Shown: positions 8,610 through 18,096, counted from the stretch's first letter. The stretch: 64,000 nt of DNA from Rheinheimera pacifica (GCF_024809855.1 NZ_JANUEM010000011.1:96830-160829), one strand, 5' to 3'. Notes: generated by a model from the sequence alone, not told the origin. Program-made: numbers and translations.

Positions 8610-9010
8610 TGAAAACACCCGATATCACTGTATCTACCACCGACTTTGACCGGTTGGAACAACTGCTTAGCAGCCTGCCAGCGGATACTGTGGGCAGCAA
8701 CACCCTGCGTCAGGAGCTGGAGCGCGCCAATTTGGTAACGCCGCAACAATTGCCCGCCAATGTGGTAAGCATGAATTCTACAGTACGCTTTAGCTTTGCT
8801 GATGGTAAAAGCAGCAGTTTAACGCTGGTATACCCAAAAGACGCCGCCCAAAGCAATACTATTTCAATACTGGCACCGGTAGGCAGTGCCTTGCTGGGAC
8901 TGCAAGTGGGCGATAGTATTAACTGGCCACTGCCCAGTGGCGATATGTCAACCATCACCGTAGACGAAGTGCTGTACCAGCCAGAGCGCGAAGGTGCTTA
9001 CCACCGCTGA
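8609..9010 (+). CDS. rnk: Regulator of nucleoside diphosphate kinase, Rnk-like
   Basis: A 133-residue Rnk-family protein: a short helical N-terminal part (DFDRLEQLLSSL, residues about 10-21) and a GreA/GreB-type C-terminal domain with VVSMNSTVRF, LVYPKDA, and SILAPVGSALLGLQVGD. Known Rnk binds RNA polymerase and affects ndk expression. The start at 8609 uses an AAGGAGAT site and overlaps the previous stop by one base (TAATG); the longer in-frame extension upstream lies inside the preceding gene. A strong terminator follows. Confidence 0.85.
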   Translation: MKTPDITVSTTDFDRLEQLLSSLPADTVGSNTLRQELERANLVTPQQLPANVVSMNSTVRFSFADGKSSSLTLVYPKDAAQSNTISILAPVGSALLGLQVGDSINWPLPSGDMSTITVDEVLYQPEREGAYHR

Positions 9011-9019
9011 ACAGCGCCC

Positions 9020-9053
9020 CAGCCCCGCTCACAACGGGGCTGGATGTATTTTA
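9020..9053 (+). terminator. Rho-independent terminator after rnk
   Basis: An 8-bp perfect stem, CAGCCCCG (9020-9027) and CGGGGCTG (9035-9042), with a 7-base loop, followed by GATGTATTTTAC. Confidence 0.75.
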
Positions 9054-9153
9054 CTCATGTACTTTATTTATCAGATAAACGCTTCCGGCTTCGCAAACCA
9101 GCTTAACTGCTATAGAATGCGCCACCTTAATTTTGCGCGGGCGTTATGCAGCC

Positions 9154-9900
9154 ATGATGTCGTCTAATGCGTTATACACCGATTTATCCGGCTACTATGA
9201 TTTAATGTGTTGCGACATTAACTACCCGGCGCAAAGCAACACCGTACACCGGCTGCACCAGTTGCTGGGTAATGGTGGTAAAAGCCACCTCGATTTAGCC
9301 TGTGGCACCGGGCCACATATCCGCCATTTTATCGATTATGGCTATCACTGCAGCGGGCTGGATTTAAACCAACCTATGCTGGACTTAGCAAAAGCACGCT
9401 GCCCGCAAGCCCATTTTATGCTGCAAAATATGTGTAGTTTTACGCTGGATAAACCGGTTGACCTTATCAGCTGCTTTTTATATTCCATTCATTACAGTGC
9501 CGGTATTAACCAGCTAAAGCAGTGTATTGCCAGTGCCTATGCCGCGCTTAACCCAGGTGGAATGTTTTGTTTTAATGCAGTAGATAAAGACAAAATTTGC
9601 AACCACAGCGCCGTGCGCCACAGCACCACCCATGACAACAGTCTCTTTGAGTTTGAATCGCTGTGGCATTACAGCGGCAGTGGTGAGCAACAAGCACTTA
9701 AGCTGCGCATTGCCAAAACCAGCGCGGGTAATACTCAGCTATGGCAGGATGAGCACCCTATGGTTGCTATCAACTTTGCCGAACTGCAAGCGTTGCTGCT
9801 GCCTTACTTTGAGGTGCATATCTTAGCGCACGACTACGACAAAATATCTCCGTGGGACAACACCTCCGGCAACGCCTTATTTGCCTGTGTAAAACGCTGA
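9154..9900 (+). CDS. Class I SAM-dependent methyltransferase
   Basis: A 248-residue Rossmann-fold methyltransferase. Motif I is HLDLACGTGPHIRHF (about residues 46-60), followed by the acidic end of strand beta2 in CSGLDLNQPML. A YDLM...YPAQSN N-terminus is typical of the UbiE/TehB-like class. The substrate is unknown. The start is uncertain: two ATGs at 9154 and 9157 are plausible, and a TTG at 9133 would add 7 residues. No strong ribosome-binding site is visible, which suggests modest expression. Confidence 0.85.
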   Translation: MMSSNALYTDLSGYYDLMCCDINYPAQSNTVHRLHQLLGNGGKSHLDLACGTGPHIRHFIDYGYHCSGLDLNQPMLDLAKARCPQAHFMLQNMCSFTLDKPVDLISCFLYSIHYSAGINQLKQCIASAYAALNPGGMFCFNAVDKDKICNHSAVRHSTTHDNSLFEFESLWHYSGSGEQQALKLRIAKTSAGNTQLWQDEHPMVAINFAELQALLLPYFEVHILAHDYDKISPWDNTSGNALFACVKR

Positions 9901-10057
9901 TCCAACTCTGCTTTGTGTGCTGCTGTAGCGCTACTAAAACAGTTTCAGATATGGAAAACGGCTATGGTTACCCGTGCCAATAGCAACCCAGGTTCGCATT
10001 GTGCTGCCGGGCACGTTATGCTGGCGGCAGTAATAGTGTTGTCCGGAGTTAACACAG

Positions 10058-10894
10058 ATGAAAAAATACCTGGCTTTGTTGCTGGTTTTATCCCTGCCCC
10101 TAACTGCTAAACCACAACTGGAGTTGTTGTGGCATACCGATGGCTTACGTGTGCCAGAGTCAGTGCTGGTATATCAGCAGCAAGATGATAAATTTTTATT
10201 TGTGTCTGAAATTGATGGTGAAGGCAATGTAGCAGATGGCGAAGGTGGCGTAGCCCTGCTGAATACTGACGGCAGTATGCGCGAGCATAACTGGCTGCGC
10301 GGCTTAAATGCTCCCAAAGGTTTGGCACAATATCAGGGTAAACTTTATGTAGCAGACTTAACCGAACTGGTGATTATTGATATTGCCACAGCTAAGGTTA
10401 CAACCAAAATCCCTGCGCCCGATGCGGTATTTTTAAATGACGTAACGGTAGATGAGCACGGCGTGGTGTACATCTCTGATACCCGCAAAAACCGTGTGTA
10501 CAAATACGCTGCAGGGCGCATCAGCATCTGGCTGGAAGATATAATTGCCGCTAACGGCTTAAAGAGTATCGGCAGCGACTTGTACATCGCTGCAGCAGAT
10601 TTGCTGCTAAAAGCAGATAAAAACGGCGAGCTCACGCAAGTAGCCAAAGGTTTTTCACAACGTGCTGATGGCCTGGAACCGGTAGGCAACGGTGATTTTA
10701 TAGTTAGTTGCTGGGCCGGCATTATCTATTACGTATACGCTGATGGCCGGATGGAGCCGATACTGGACACGCAAGAAAAAAAGCTCAATACCGCCGATAT
10801 CGGCTGGGATGCCGCAACTAACACATTGTATGTGCCAACCTTTTTCGGCAATTCCGTTAGTGCTTATAAATTGACCCTGCCAACAAAAAACTAA
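10058..10894 (+). CDS. Secreted SMP-30/NHL-like beta-propeller protein
   Basis: A 278-residue protein with a clear Sec signal peptide (MKKYLALLLVLSLPLTAK) and a repeated beta-propeller pattern: GVALLNTDG, APKGLAQYQGKLYVAD, DVTVDEHGVVYISDTRKNRVYKY and ADIGWDAATNTLYVPTFFGNSV. It resembles the SMP-30/gluconolactonase and NHL repeat group. The pattern DGLEPVGNGDFIVS suggests the conserved metal-site region. It would act in the periplasm; a lactonase activity is possible but not proven. Preceded by GGAG 11 bases upstream of the ATG. Confidence 0.8.
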   Translation: MKKYLALLLVLSLPLTAKPQLELLWHTDGLRVPESVLVYQQQDDKFLFVSEIDGEGNVADGEGGVALLNTDGSMREHNWLRGLNAPKGLAQYQGKLYVADLTELVIIDIATAKVTTKIPAPDAVFLNDVTVDEHGVVYISDTRKNRVYKYAAGRISIWLEDIIAANGLKSIGSDLYIAAADLLLKADKNGELTQVAKGFSQRADGLEPVGNGDFIVSCWAGIIYYVYADGRMEPILDTQEKKLNTADIGWDAATNTLYVPTFFGNSVSAYKLTLPTKN

Positions 10895-10918
10895 GTTCGT
10901 TGCACCGGTTTAATAAGG

Positions 10919-10972
10919 CCGGCAGTATTAAAATGCAGCTATTCTGCCGCTATATGCTGCCGGTGTTTTCAC
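10919..10972 (+). terminator. Probable terminator after beta-propeller gene
   Basis: CCGGCAGTAT (10919-10928) can pair with ATGCTGCCGG (10954-10963) with one G-U pair, followed by TGTTTTCAC. The loop is long (25 bases). Confidence 0.45.
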
Positions 10973-11096
10973 AGGCTTTACTCGTTTTAACAATAGCATG
11001 CACTTTCCCGCTACAGTTCCAGCCATAATGCAGGCTGGTTAACGCCAGCTTTTCGCCGTAGACTGGTTCCCCACATCCAACGGAGGTGTTAAAACC

Positions 11097-11867
11097 ATGC
11101 TGAAATTGTCTGCCATATTGTTGTGCCTGGTTGCGGCTTGTCCGCTACAGGCCAAACAGCAGTTGCGCTGGTGCGTATGGGAGTTTCCGGGCAATGTTGA
11201 CTTTAATAACACAGCGAAAGAAGCACAGGGCGTATCCGTTGATTTTATGCAGGAACTGGCGCGCCGTGCCGGATTTGAACTATTAATCAGTAAAAACACA
11301 CCGCCGGTACGCTGCCTGAAAGAACTGACCGACGGCAGCAGCGATCTGGTGGTCAGCATTCTTAAAGCCGGTGATGGCAGAGAAGCCATTGAATATATCC
11401 CTTACGGCGCACGCCAGCCAGACCGGGTTTACTTGTCTGTCACTGATAACCGTAAGCTACAACAAGTTACAGAATTATCTACCATGACGCTGGCAGCAAT
11501 ACGTAACTATGGTTTTCACCCGAAAGTGACGACAATAGTTGACGCTATGCCACCCAGTCAGGTAATACGGGTAAACTCTATTTATTCCGCACTTGAAGTT
11601 GTTGCCAAACAGCGGGTAACAGCCGCGCTGCTGCCACCAATCCAGGTTCGGGCTGTATTGCAGGAAAACCCGGAGCTGGCAGCAAAAATAAGAGAAGTCA
11701 GTTTTCCGCTGAATATTGTCACACCACAGCTGGTATATATCGGCTTAGCCAAAAGCTGCCAGTGCCCACACATCTCACAAGCGATACAGCAAAGTATTAC
11801 AACTATGGCCGTAGATGGCAGCATAAAACGTATATTTGGTGACAGAATCATCGAATTTACCGATTAA
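11097..11867 (+). CDS. Periplasmic solute-binding protein, family 3-like
   Basis: A 256-residue secreted protein: signal peptide with cleavage after PLQA (about residue 19), then a bilobed solute-binding fold of the SBP_bac_3 type (LRWCVWEFPG at the mature start, GVSVDFMQELARRAGFEL around residues 45-62, DGSIKRIFGDRI at the end). No ABC permease or ATPase is nearby, so it may be an orphan binding protein or a signalling sensor, as is common in Alteromonadales. It has a strong GGAGG ribosome-binding site. The ligand is unknown. Confidence 0.8.
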   Translation: MLKLSAILLCLVAACPLQAKQQLRWCVWEFPGNVDFNNTAKEAQGVSVDFMQELARRAGFELLISKNTPPVRCLKELTDGSSDLVVSILKAGDGREAIEYIPYGARQPDRVYLSVTDNRKLQQVTELSTMTLAAIRNYGFHPKVTTIVDAMPPSQVIRVNSIYSALEVVAKQRVTAALLPPIQVRAVLQENPELAAKIREVSFPLNIVTPQLVYIGLAKSCQCPHISQAIQQSITTMAVDGSIKRIFGDRIIEFTD

Positions 11868-12002
11868 CATCATCACTTTAATTCACATCAATCAATTAGC
11901 TTCTTACTATACTATTTTGGCGGTTGTTTAGTTCGGTGCCTGATACTTCACCGCATCAGCACTACAAATAACAACAAAATGCTAACAAAAAGGAAGCTGA
12001 CA

Positions 12003-14258
12003 ATGAATAGACAAACGTTTAAAACCAGAGCGCTGGCAGGCATAATAAGCATGTTGCTGCTATCCGGCACTGCTTTTGCCAATGACAAAACTATGACCAA
12101 GCCAGCCGGTGCTTCAGGCCAGGGCAATGCTCAACAGGGAGCCGTAAGAACAAACCAGTTTTGGTGGCCGCAGCAACTTGACTTGTCTGTGCTGCGCGAT
12201 CACGATGCACGCTCTAACCCCTATGGCGCTGACTTCAACTATGCTGACGCTTTTAATAAGCTGGATTTAGACAGCGTAAAGCAGGATATCAATGCCCTGC
12301 TAACGCAGTCACAAGATTGGTGGCCGGCAGATTTTGGTAACTATGGCCCATTCTTTATCCGTATGACCTGGCACAGTGCCGGTACCTACCGTACCCTAGA
12401 CGGCCGTGGCGGCGCCGGTGGTGGCCAGCAGCGGTTTGACCCGCTAAACAGCTGGCCTGATAACGCCAGCCTGGACAAAGCACGGCGTTTATTGTGGCCG
12501 GTAAAACAAAAATATGGCGAAGCACTGTCCTGGTCAGATTTAATTGTATTGGCCGGTAATGTCGCGCTGGAAAATATGGGCTTTAAAACGTTTGGTTTTG
12601 CCGGCGGCCGTGCCGATGACTGGGAACCCGATATGGTTTACTGGGGGCCGGAAGTTGAAATGCTGGCCAGCGACCGTGAAGATAAAGACGGTAAGCTACA
12701 ACGCCCGTTGGGTGCCACCCACATGGGCCTCATCTACGTTAACCCTGAAGGCCCCAAAGGGGTACCCGATCCGCTGGGTTCAGCCAAAAATATTCGTGTT
12801 GCCTTTGAGCGCATGGCCATGAACGATGAAGAAACTCTGGCCCTAATCGCTGGCGGCCATACCTTTGGTAAAATGCACGGTGCACATAAACCCAAAGACT
12901 GCCTGGAAACCGAGCCCGGTGCAGCAGGCGTTGAAGAACAAGGCCTCGGCTGGAAAAACAACTGTGGTAAAGGCCATTCTGAAGATACGATTACCAGCGG
13001 TTTAGAAGGTGCCTGGACCCAGGCACCTACGCAATGGACATCGCTGTACTTAAGCAATCTGCTTAACTTCGAGTGGAAACAAAGCCGCAGCCCGGCCGGT
13101 GCTATTCAGTGGGTACCGACTGACGAATCGCTGCATAAAATTGTACCGGATGCGCATATCAAAGGTAAGTTTAACCCACCGGTAATGACCACCGCGGATT
13201 TAGCGCTGAAGTTTGACCCGGAGTACCGCAAAATTGCCGAACGCTTTTTAGCCGATCCGGAAGCATACCGCTTAGCCTTTGCTAAAGCCTGGTACAAGCT
13301 GACACACCGCGATATGGGGCCACCACGTAACTTTTTAGGTAAAGAAGTACCGAAAGAGGTATTGATTTGGCAAGATCCGATTGACGAAAAAACCCAATCC
13401 ACCATTAAAGCTAATGATGTAAAAGCGCTTAAAGCCAGTATCTTAAAATCAGGTTTAACTGTGCCTGAATTGGTACGTGTAGCCTGGGGCTCTGCAGCCA
13501 GCTACCGCCATTCGGATATGCGTGGGGGTGCCAATGGCGCACGCATTGCATTAGCCCCGCAAAAAGATTGGGCGGTAAATAACCCGGCAGAAACGGCAAA
13601 AGTATTAAAAGCGCTAACCGCCATTCAGCAAGATTTTAATACCAGCCGCAAAAAAGTGTCACTGGCTGATTTAATCGTGTTAGGCGGCGTGGCCGCAATA
13701 GAAAAAGCCGCTAAAGACGCCGGCTATACGATTACTGTGCCCTTTACCCCGGGCCGCGGTGATGCCAGCCAGGACATGACGGATATAGCCTCGTTTAACC
13801 AATTGGCGTTAACAGCTGACGGCTTCAGAAACTACTTTGACATAGCCGCAAGCTATAAATCGCCTACAGAAATGCTGATAGATAAAGCCGATCAACTAAA
13901 CCTGACCGTGCCGGAAATGACAGTGCTGGTAGGTGGCTTACGTGCGTTGGATGCTAACTATCAGGGTGCCAGACACGGTGTATTTACCGCTAAACCCGGC
14001 ACCTTAAACAACGACTTTTTTGTTAACCTGCTGGATATGTCGACCGTGTGGAAAAAGTCTGCCACCGACGGCATCTACGAAGGCTTTGACCGTAAATCAG
14101 GCAACAAAAAGTGGTCTGCTACTTCTGTTGATCTGATCTTCGGCTCCAACTCAGAGCTGCGCGCCGTGGCTGAGGTATATGCTTTTGATACCTCGAAACA
14201 AAAGTTTGTTGATGACTTTGTTAAAGCCTGGACCAAAGTTATGAACCTGGACCGTTAA
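12003..14258 (+). CDS. katG: Secreted catalase-peroxidase (KatG/KatP-like)
   Basis: A 751-residue bifunctional haem catalase-peroxidase detoxifying H2O2. It has an N-terminal signal peptide ([22 protein letters not shown], cleavage after AFA), so it should be periplasmic like KatP. The distal site [11 protein letters not shown] gives Arg, Trp and His. The Trp-Tyr-Met crosslink partners are that Trp, Tyr in GLIYVNPEG and Met in ERMAMND. The proximal His is in GGHTFGK. Both KatG halves are present. Odd point: the position of the mobile arginine (Arg418 in M. tuberculosis KatG, LSLRVDP) reads Lys here (LALKFDP). The start 12003 has an AAAGGAAG site; the ATG at 11979 would put that site inside the gene. 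Confidence 0.95.
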   Translation: MNRQTFKTRALAGIISMLLLSGTAFANDKTMTKPAGASGQGNAQQGAVRTNQFWWPQQLDLSVLRDHDARSNPYGADFNYADAFNKLDLDSVKQDINALLTQSQDWWPADFGNYGPFFIRMTWHSAGTYRTLDGRGGAGGGQQRFDPLNSWPDNASLDKARRLLWPVKQKYGEALSWSDLIVLAGNVALENMGFKTFGFAGGRADDWEPDMVYWGPEVEMLASDREDKDGKLQRPLGATHMGLIYVNPEGPKGVPDPLGSAKNIRVAFERMAMNDEETLALIAGGHTFGKMHGAHKPKDCLETEPGAAGVEEQGLGWKNNCGKGHSEDTITSGLEGAWTQAPTQWTSLYLSNLLNFEWKQSRSPAGAIQWVPTDESLHKIVPDAHIKGKFNPPVMTTADLALKFDPEYRKIAERFLADPEAYRLAFAKAWYKLTHRDMGPPRNFLGKEVPKEVLIWQDPIDEKTQSTIKANDVKALKASILKSGLTVPELVRVAWGSAASYRHSDMRGGANGARIALAPQKDWAVNNPAETAKVLKALTAIQQDFNTSRKKVSLADLIVLGGVAAIEKAAKDAGYTITVPFTPGRGDASQDMTDIASFNQLALTADGFRNYFDIAASYKSPTEMLIDKADQLNLTVPEMTVLVGGLRALDANYQGARHGVFTAKPGTLNNDFFVNLLDMSTVWKKSATDGIYEGFDRKSGNKKWSATSVDLIFGSNSELRAVAEVYAFDTSKQKFVDDFVKAWTKVMNLDR

Positions 14259-14290
14259 GCCGCTGCAATAATCTAAACGGCTATAAACGC

Positions 14291-14326
14291 AAAGCGTTGC
14301 CCTGCAAAGGTGCAGCGCTTTTTTAT
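14291..14326 (+). terminator. Rho-independent terminator after secreted katG
   Basis: AAAGCGTTGC (14291-14300) pairs with GCAGCGCTTT (14312-14321), 10 bp with one T-G pair, running into a run of T residues (14319-14324). Confidence 0.8.
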
Positions 14327-14832
14327 TCAGATGCCTGCTTGTCGCATTCAAACATCTGCCGCGTTAACATCACTGCTGGCTGCGGCCCCAATTCAACCCG
14401 ATACAACAGGTTGTAGTCTTGCTCCGTCAATGCAGCCATTTCAATATCACTCAGCAAACTAACCAGTTGCGGCACGGTATTGCTGTGCCCTACTACCAAT
14501 ACCGGCTGCCCCTGCGCTGTTAGCTGTGCCACTAACTGCCCGCTCTGGCGTGGGTCGTAGTCTGTTACGCTAAGCTGCTTGGCAGCAGCCACTGCAGCAG
14601 CCGTTTGCCGGGTACGCTGATACGGTGTGGCATACACGGCGGCAAGGGGAATGTTAGCAAAGTAACCGGCCAGTGCTTGTGCTCTGGCCCTGCCGCATTC
14701 TGACAAAGGCGGATCTATACTGTCGCCTTGCTTTTCAGCATGACGCACCAGATAAACCGTGTCAGCACTTAGTTGCGGAGCAAATAAACAACTTAGCGTA
14801 CCACACCAGGCCAGCAGTTTATTTAGCTTCAA
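14323..14832 (-). CDS. Secreted histidine-phosphatase (phosphoglycerate-mutase) family protein
   Basis: A 169-residue branch-1 histidine phosphatase: catalytic YLVRHAEKQGD (RHA, phospho-accepting His), ATPYQRTRQTA and the second His in VVGHSNTVPQL. I choose a TTG start at 14832 because it directly follows a GGAGG site and gives a normal signal peptide (LKLNKLLAWCGTLSCLFAPQ). ATG starts further upstream would put charged residues ahead of it and overlap the previous gene more deeply. The gene overlaps the acetyltransferase stop by 14 bases and is probably coupled to it. It is a periplasmic phosphatase of unknown substrate. Confidence 0.82.
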   Translation of the reverse strand: MKLNKLLAWCGTLSCLFAPQLSADTVYLVRHAEKQGDSIDPPLSECGRARAQALAGYFANIPLAAVYATPYQRTRQTAAAVAAAKQLSVTDYDPRQSGQLVAQLTAQGQPVLVVGHSNTVPQLVSLLSDIEMAALTEQDYNLLYRVELGPQPAVMLTRQMFECDKQASE

Positions 14833-15379
14833 CTTGATTAGCCTCCATACGGTATAACACGGCATCGACATCCCCCAGGGCGTCACGGTGCAAAAAGCGT
14901 TTTACAAACTGCATACCCAGTTTACGCATAACGCCAATTGAACCAGCGTTATCCGGCACGGCAATTGCCGACAAAAACCGGACATTGCTATTATTTTCCA
15001 GCACCGCATCAGCTACAGCACGAGCCGCCTCACTGGCATAGCCCTGTCCCCAGAACGGCCGCTTAAAACGCCAACCAAGCTCAACGTCATCGCGGCTTGG
15101 CGTTGCAGTATTAAAACCCATCGGCCGTATTAATACCCAACCGATATAAGCGTTATCTCCTAACCGCCGCACCTGCCATATACCATAGCCTTGTGCCGGG
15201 CTGCGGTACTGCATCATCCGCGGTATAAATACATCAACAATGCTTTGCATCGTTGTAAGCTTGCCACCGTTCAGGTAGCGCATGACTTCTTGATCCTGAT
15301 CTACTTCAAACAGCAACCCGGCATCCTGTTCAGACAATAGGGTAAAACTCAGCCTGTTACTTGCTGCAATTTTCAACAT
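14819..15379 (-). CDS. GNAT acetyltransferase (RimJ/RimL-like)
   Basis: A 186-residue GNAT-family N-acetyltransferase of the Acetyltransf_3 (RimJ-like) type. It shows DDVELGWRFKRPFWGQGYASEA, containing the acetyl-CoA pyrophosphate-binding RxxxxGxG/A region, and VPDNAGSIGVMRKLGMQFVKR, the C-terminal wedge motif. The start at 15379 is preferred: it has an AAAGAG site, and the longer upstream frame runs into the nucleotidase gene. The acceptor substrate (protein N-terminus, amino acid or drug) cannot be read from sequence. It sits between cpdB and a periplasmic phosphatase on one strand. Confidence 0.88.
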   Translation of the reverse strand: MLKIAASNRLSFTLLSEQDAGLLFEVDQDQEVMRYLNGGKLTTMQSIVDVFIPRMMQYRSPAQGYGIWQVRRLGDNAYIGWVLIRPMGFNTATPSRDDVELGWRFKRPFWGQGYASEAARAVADAVLENNSNVRFLSAIAVPDNAGSIGVMRKLGMQFVKRFLHRDALGDVDAVLYRMEANQVEAK

Positions 15380-15419
15380 TACTCTTTCACTCTTTTCTAC
15401 TATTGCTCTTTGGTCGCAT

Positions 15420-17462
15420 CTACTGCAGATCAATACGATACTGGGCAAACCCCTGCTCGTCGGTGCCCAGCTTTGTCATAGGCCACTGCTTATAGTGGTC
15501 AATAAAGTCTTCTGCTGTTTTGCTGTCTTGTGTGCTAAAGCGGATATCCAGCACTACACTGCCCGTAACAGGCGCCAGCCGCCAGTTATTGTCGGCCGCC
15601 GGGTTTACCTGACTGCTGTATTGCCCGCTGGCAGCATCATAGCCGGATTGCTGCGTTATATAACTTACCAGCGCTTCACGGTTGCTGTCGGGCAGTTCCA
15701 TTACCACATGCCCGCTGCCGGTACCGGCAAAACGGCCACCAAAAGCGCGGTAATTATTGGTAGCTACTATAAATTCCTTTTCGGCCAGAGCCTTACCGCT
15801 AAATACCTTGCCACTGTTGTCGGTATATTTCAGGTTAATAATACGCGAAGCACTGGCATCCAGCAGCTCACAGTCATGGCCGAACTTGGCAGGCTGGGTT
15901 ACATCTATCTGGTAGTTTACGCCATCAATTACATCAAAATTGTAGGTCGGGTGTTCATAGTTAATCAGCTGTTGTGGCGCACTGCTGGTCACATCAATAC
16001 GGTTAAACTGGTTGGCCGAGCATTCCAGCCAGTCTTTCAATTCTGCACCATTAAGTTTTACAGCCACTACGGTGTTAGGGTAAAGATATAAATCTGCAGC
16101 ATTACGAAAGCTTAGCGTACCGGCTGACACCTGAATGTACTGCTGCGCATCTGTTGGCGAGCTGCGCCGCCCTCCGGCTTTAAACGGCGAAGCAGCCGAC
16201 AACACCGGCAAATGTTGCAGCTGTGGCGGTAGCATTGCACTCACTTTGGCTATCTGGGCATTAGCTACAATTTGTACTGTAGGGTCGTCCTGTACCTGCG
16301 CCAGAAAACTGTACATATTGGCCGAAGCCACCCCAATCTGGCGCTGCATAAAGTCAATTGTGCCCTGGTGTGCCTGTTGCACTGCGGTGTGAATACGTTT
16401 ATCTGCAGCCACCAGCGGCGCTTTTTTAGCACCATCATAAATAGCTACGGCTTTGGCACTGACATCGGTTACCTGCCATTTGCCCTGTTGCAGGCTCAGG
16501 GTAAAATCGACCTGGCCCATATTGTCCCCCCAACGCCCCGGCATTACGGCAGCAACACCGTTAAGCAAGCCTTTTTCTATATCCACCCCCGGCAAGTCAC
16601 TGTAACTGGATGACGGAAAAACAGAATGGCTGTGGCCAAACAGCACCGCATCAATATCCGGCACCTGCGTAATAGCAAAAACCGCATTTTCAGCATGCGG
16701 ATCGCCGGGGTTCTCGCTGGAGCCAATGCCGGAGTGCGGAATGGCAATAACCAGATCGGCCCCCTGCGCTTTCATTTGCGGAACCAGTTTTATTGCTGTT
16801 TCCACAATACCGTCCGCGCGTACTTTGCCGGTTAAATGCTGTTTATCCCATACCATAATCTGGGGTGGTACAAAGCCAATATAACCAATTTTTATATTGT
16901 GCTGATTACCTGCAGTATCTGTTACTACAGTGTCTTTAATCAGGTAAGGCGTAAATAAATGTTCGCCCTGCTTTATGCCGTGCCAGCACTGCGGCTGTGC
17001 ACAGTACACATTGGCATTAATATAGGGGAAAGCAGCACCGGCCAACGCCTTTTGCAAAAAATCCAGGCCGTAATTAAACTCGTGGTTACCAATATTGCCC
17101 ACATCGTATTGCAGCACATTCATGGCCTGATATACCGGGTGTACCTCGCCGTCAGCCAGCCCTTTGTCAGCGGCATAATCGCCCATCGGGCTGCCCTGAA
17201 TTAAATCGCCGTTATCCACCAGCACAGTGTTAACAGCCCCTTGCCGGGCGGCTGCTATCAGGCTGGCGGTACGTGCCAGGCCAATGCTGGGATCTGCCAT
17301 ACCTGTGTAATAGTTATAATCCATCACATTAGCGTGCAGATCAGAGGTTTCCAGTACCCGCAGTTTTACGGTTACTGCTTGTGGGGGTGTGCTGACAGCA
17401 CAAGATGTGATACTCATTGCCGCTGTTGATAGCAGTAATAATGGTAAAGACAGTTTGAACAT
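15420..17462 (-). CDS. cpdB: Periplasmic 2',3'-cyclic-nucleotide phosphodiesterase / 3'-nucleotidase
   Basis: A 680-residue 5'-nucleotidase-superfamily enzyme. The signal peptide carries a possible lipobox (SITSC near residue 21). The metallophosphatase domain shows ETSDLHANVMDYNYYTG, LVDNGDLIQGSP, GNIGNHEFNYG, AIPHSGIG and LFGHSHSVFP, matching CpdB. The C-terminal substrate-binding domain runs from about residue 380 (SFKAGGR-type region, then FIVATNNYRAFGG). It salvages nucleotides from 2',3'-cyclic and 3'-nucleotides outside the inner membrane. Length agrees with CpdB (about 650). A strong hairpin lies in its leader, 23 bases upstream of the start. Confidence 0.94.
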   Translation of the reverse strand: MFKLSLPLLLLSTAAMSITSCAVSTPPQAVTVKLRVLETSDLHANVMDYNYYTGMADPSIGLARTASLIAAARQGAVNTVLVDNGDLIQGSPMGDYAADKGLADGEVHPVYQAMNVLQYDVGNIGNHEFNYGLDFLQKALAGAAFPYINANVYCAQPQCWHGIKQGEHLFTPYLIKDTVVTDTAGNQHNIKIGYIGFVPPQIMVWDKQHLTGKVRADGIVETAIKLVPQMKAQGADLVIAIPHSGIGSSENPGDPHAENAVFAITQVPDIDAVLFGHSHSVFPSSSYSDLPGVDIEKGLLNGVAAVMPGRWGDNMGQVDFTLSLQQGKWQVTDVSAKAVAIYDGAKKAPLVAADKRIHTAVQQAHQGTIDFMQRQIGVASANMYSFLAQVQDDPTVQIVANAQIAKVSAMLPPQLQHLPVLSAASPFKAGGRRSSPTDAQQYIQVSAGTLSFRNAADLYLYPNTVVAVKLNGAELKDWLECSANQFNRIDVTSSAPQQLINYEHPTYNFDVIDGVNYQIDVTQPAKFGHDCELLDASASRIINLKYTDNSGKVFSGKALAEKEFIVATNNYRAFGGRFAGTGSGHVVMELPDSNREALVSYITQQSGYDAASGQYSSQVNPAADNNWRLAPVTGSVVLDIRFSTQDSKTAEDFIDHYKQWPMTKLGTDEQGFAQYRIDLQ

Positions 17463-17484
17463 AGTTAAATCCCGGCTTTTACAG

Positions 17485-17515
17485 CCTGGCCGGAACCCGG
17501 AGTATTCCGGCCAGG
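17485..17515 (-). promoter_or_regulatory. Perfect 11-bp hairpin in the cpdB leader
   Basis: CCTGGCCGGAA (17485-17495) and TTCCGGCCAGG (17505-17515) pair perfectly around a 9-base loop, 23 bases before the cpdB start codon. No U tract follows on the minus strand, so a regulatory or stabilising leader hairpin is more likely than a terminator. Confidence 0.6.
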
Positions 17516-17661
17516 TGTATGCTGTTGTTGTAATTGGTGCAGAAAAATCAAACGGGCTCAGTTGTACAGGCTAACCTATAGAAAAAAAGCGCCGAACAAA
17601 AGCTGCAAACATAAATTCGCGTTTAAAACACCATTACATCAGCCGGAAATGCGCTTTAAGG

Positions 17662-18015
17662 CTAATTATTTTTTACACTTATTTTATTTTGCACCGTATG
17701 CGCACCCGCTGTGGCTAGCGTTATCTGCTCGGCCAACATACGTTGCTGCGGCGTATCCACGTCACCCACCAGGGTGACATCGCCCTTACGGGTTTCAATA
17801 TGAAAATTAAAAGCTTTAAGCTGCTCTTCACGTTGCAGTGCAGCCATCACAGCACTGGACACATTGGCATCATCCGCCAGACCTTCTTTAGCTACCATGT
17901 TGTTTTCCGGCACACCGGTTTTTTCATTGATAACTTTTTTCTCACAGCCTGACAGGCCAACTGCCAACACACAGATTAAACCTAACGCAATAACAGGTTT
18001 TACTGACGTATTCAT
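17662..18015 (-). CDS. BON-domain lipoprotein
   Basis: A 117-residue lipoprotein: lipobox LSGC at residue 24, then a short linker and one BON domain (from about residue 50: DANVSSAVMAALQREEQLKAF, then DVTLVGDVDTPQQRMLAEQI, then AHTVQNKISV). BON domains bind phospholipid or stabilise the envelope, as in OsmY and DolP. It has a strong AAGGAG ribosome-binding site and is a single-gene unit. Confidence 0.9.
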   Translation of the reverse strand: MNTSVKPVIALGLICVLAVGLSGCEKKVINEKTGVPENNMVAKEGLADDANVSSAVMAALQREEQLKAFNFHIETRKGDVTLVGDVDTPQQRMLAEQITLATAGAHTVQNKISVKNN

Positions 18016-18096
18016 AACTTACTCCTTAAAGATGTTAGTTGTAATACCGTTAAACACCATTAAGCGTGGCACAACACTATGAACACGGCCTGACTA

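Noticed and set aside
11868..12002. OxyR binding site upstream of secreted katG
   Set aside because: The OxyR pattern is too degenerate to call by eye; no convincing spaced tetranucleotides were seen.
15495..16091. Long plus-strand reading frame opposite cpdB
   Set aside because: It is antisense to the strongly supported CpdB frame, shows no ribosome-binding site, and its product is low-complexity and unlike known proteins.
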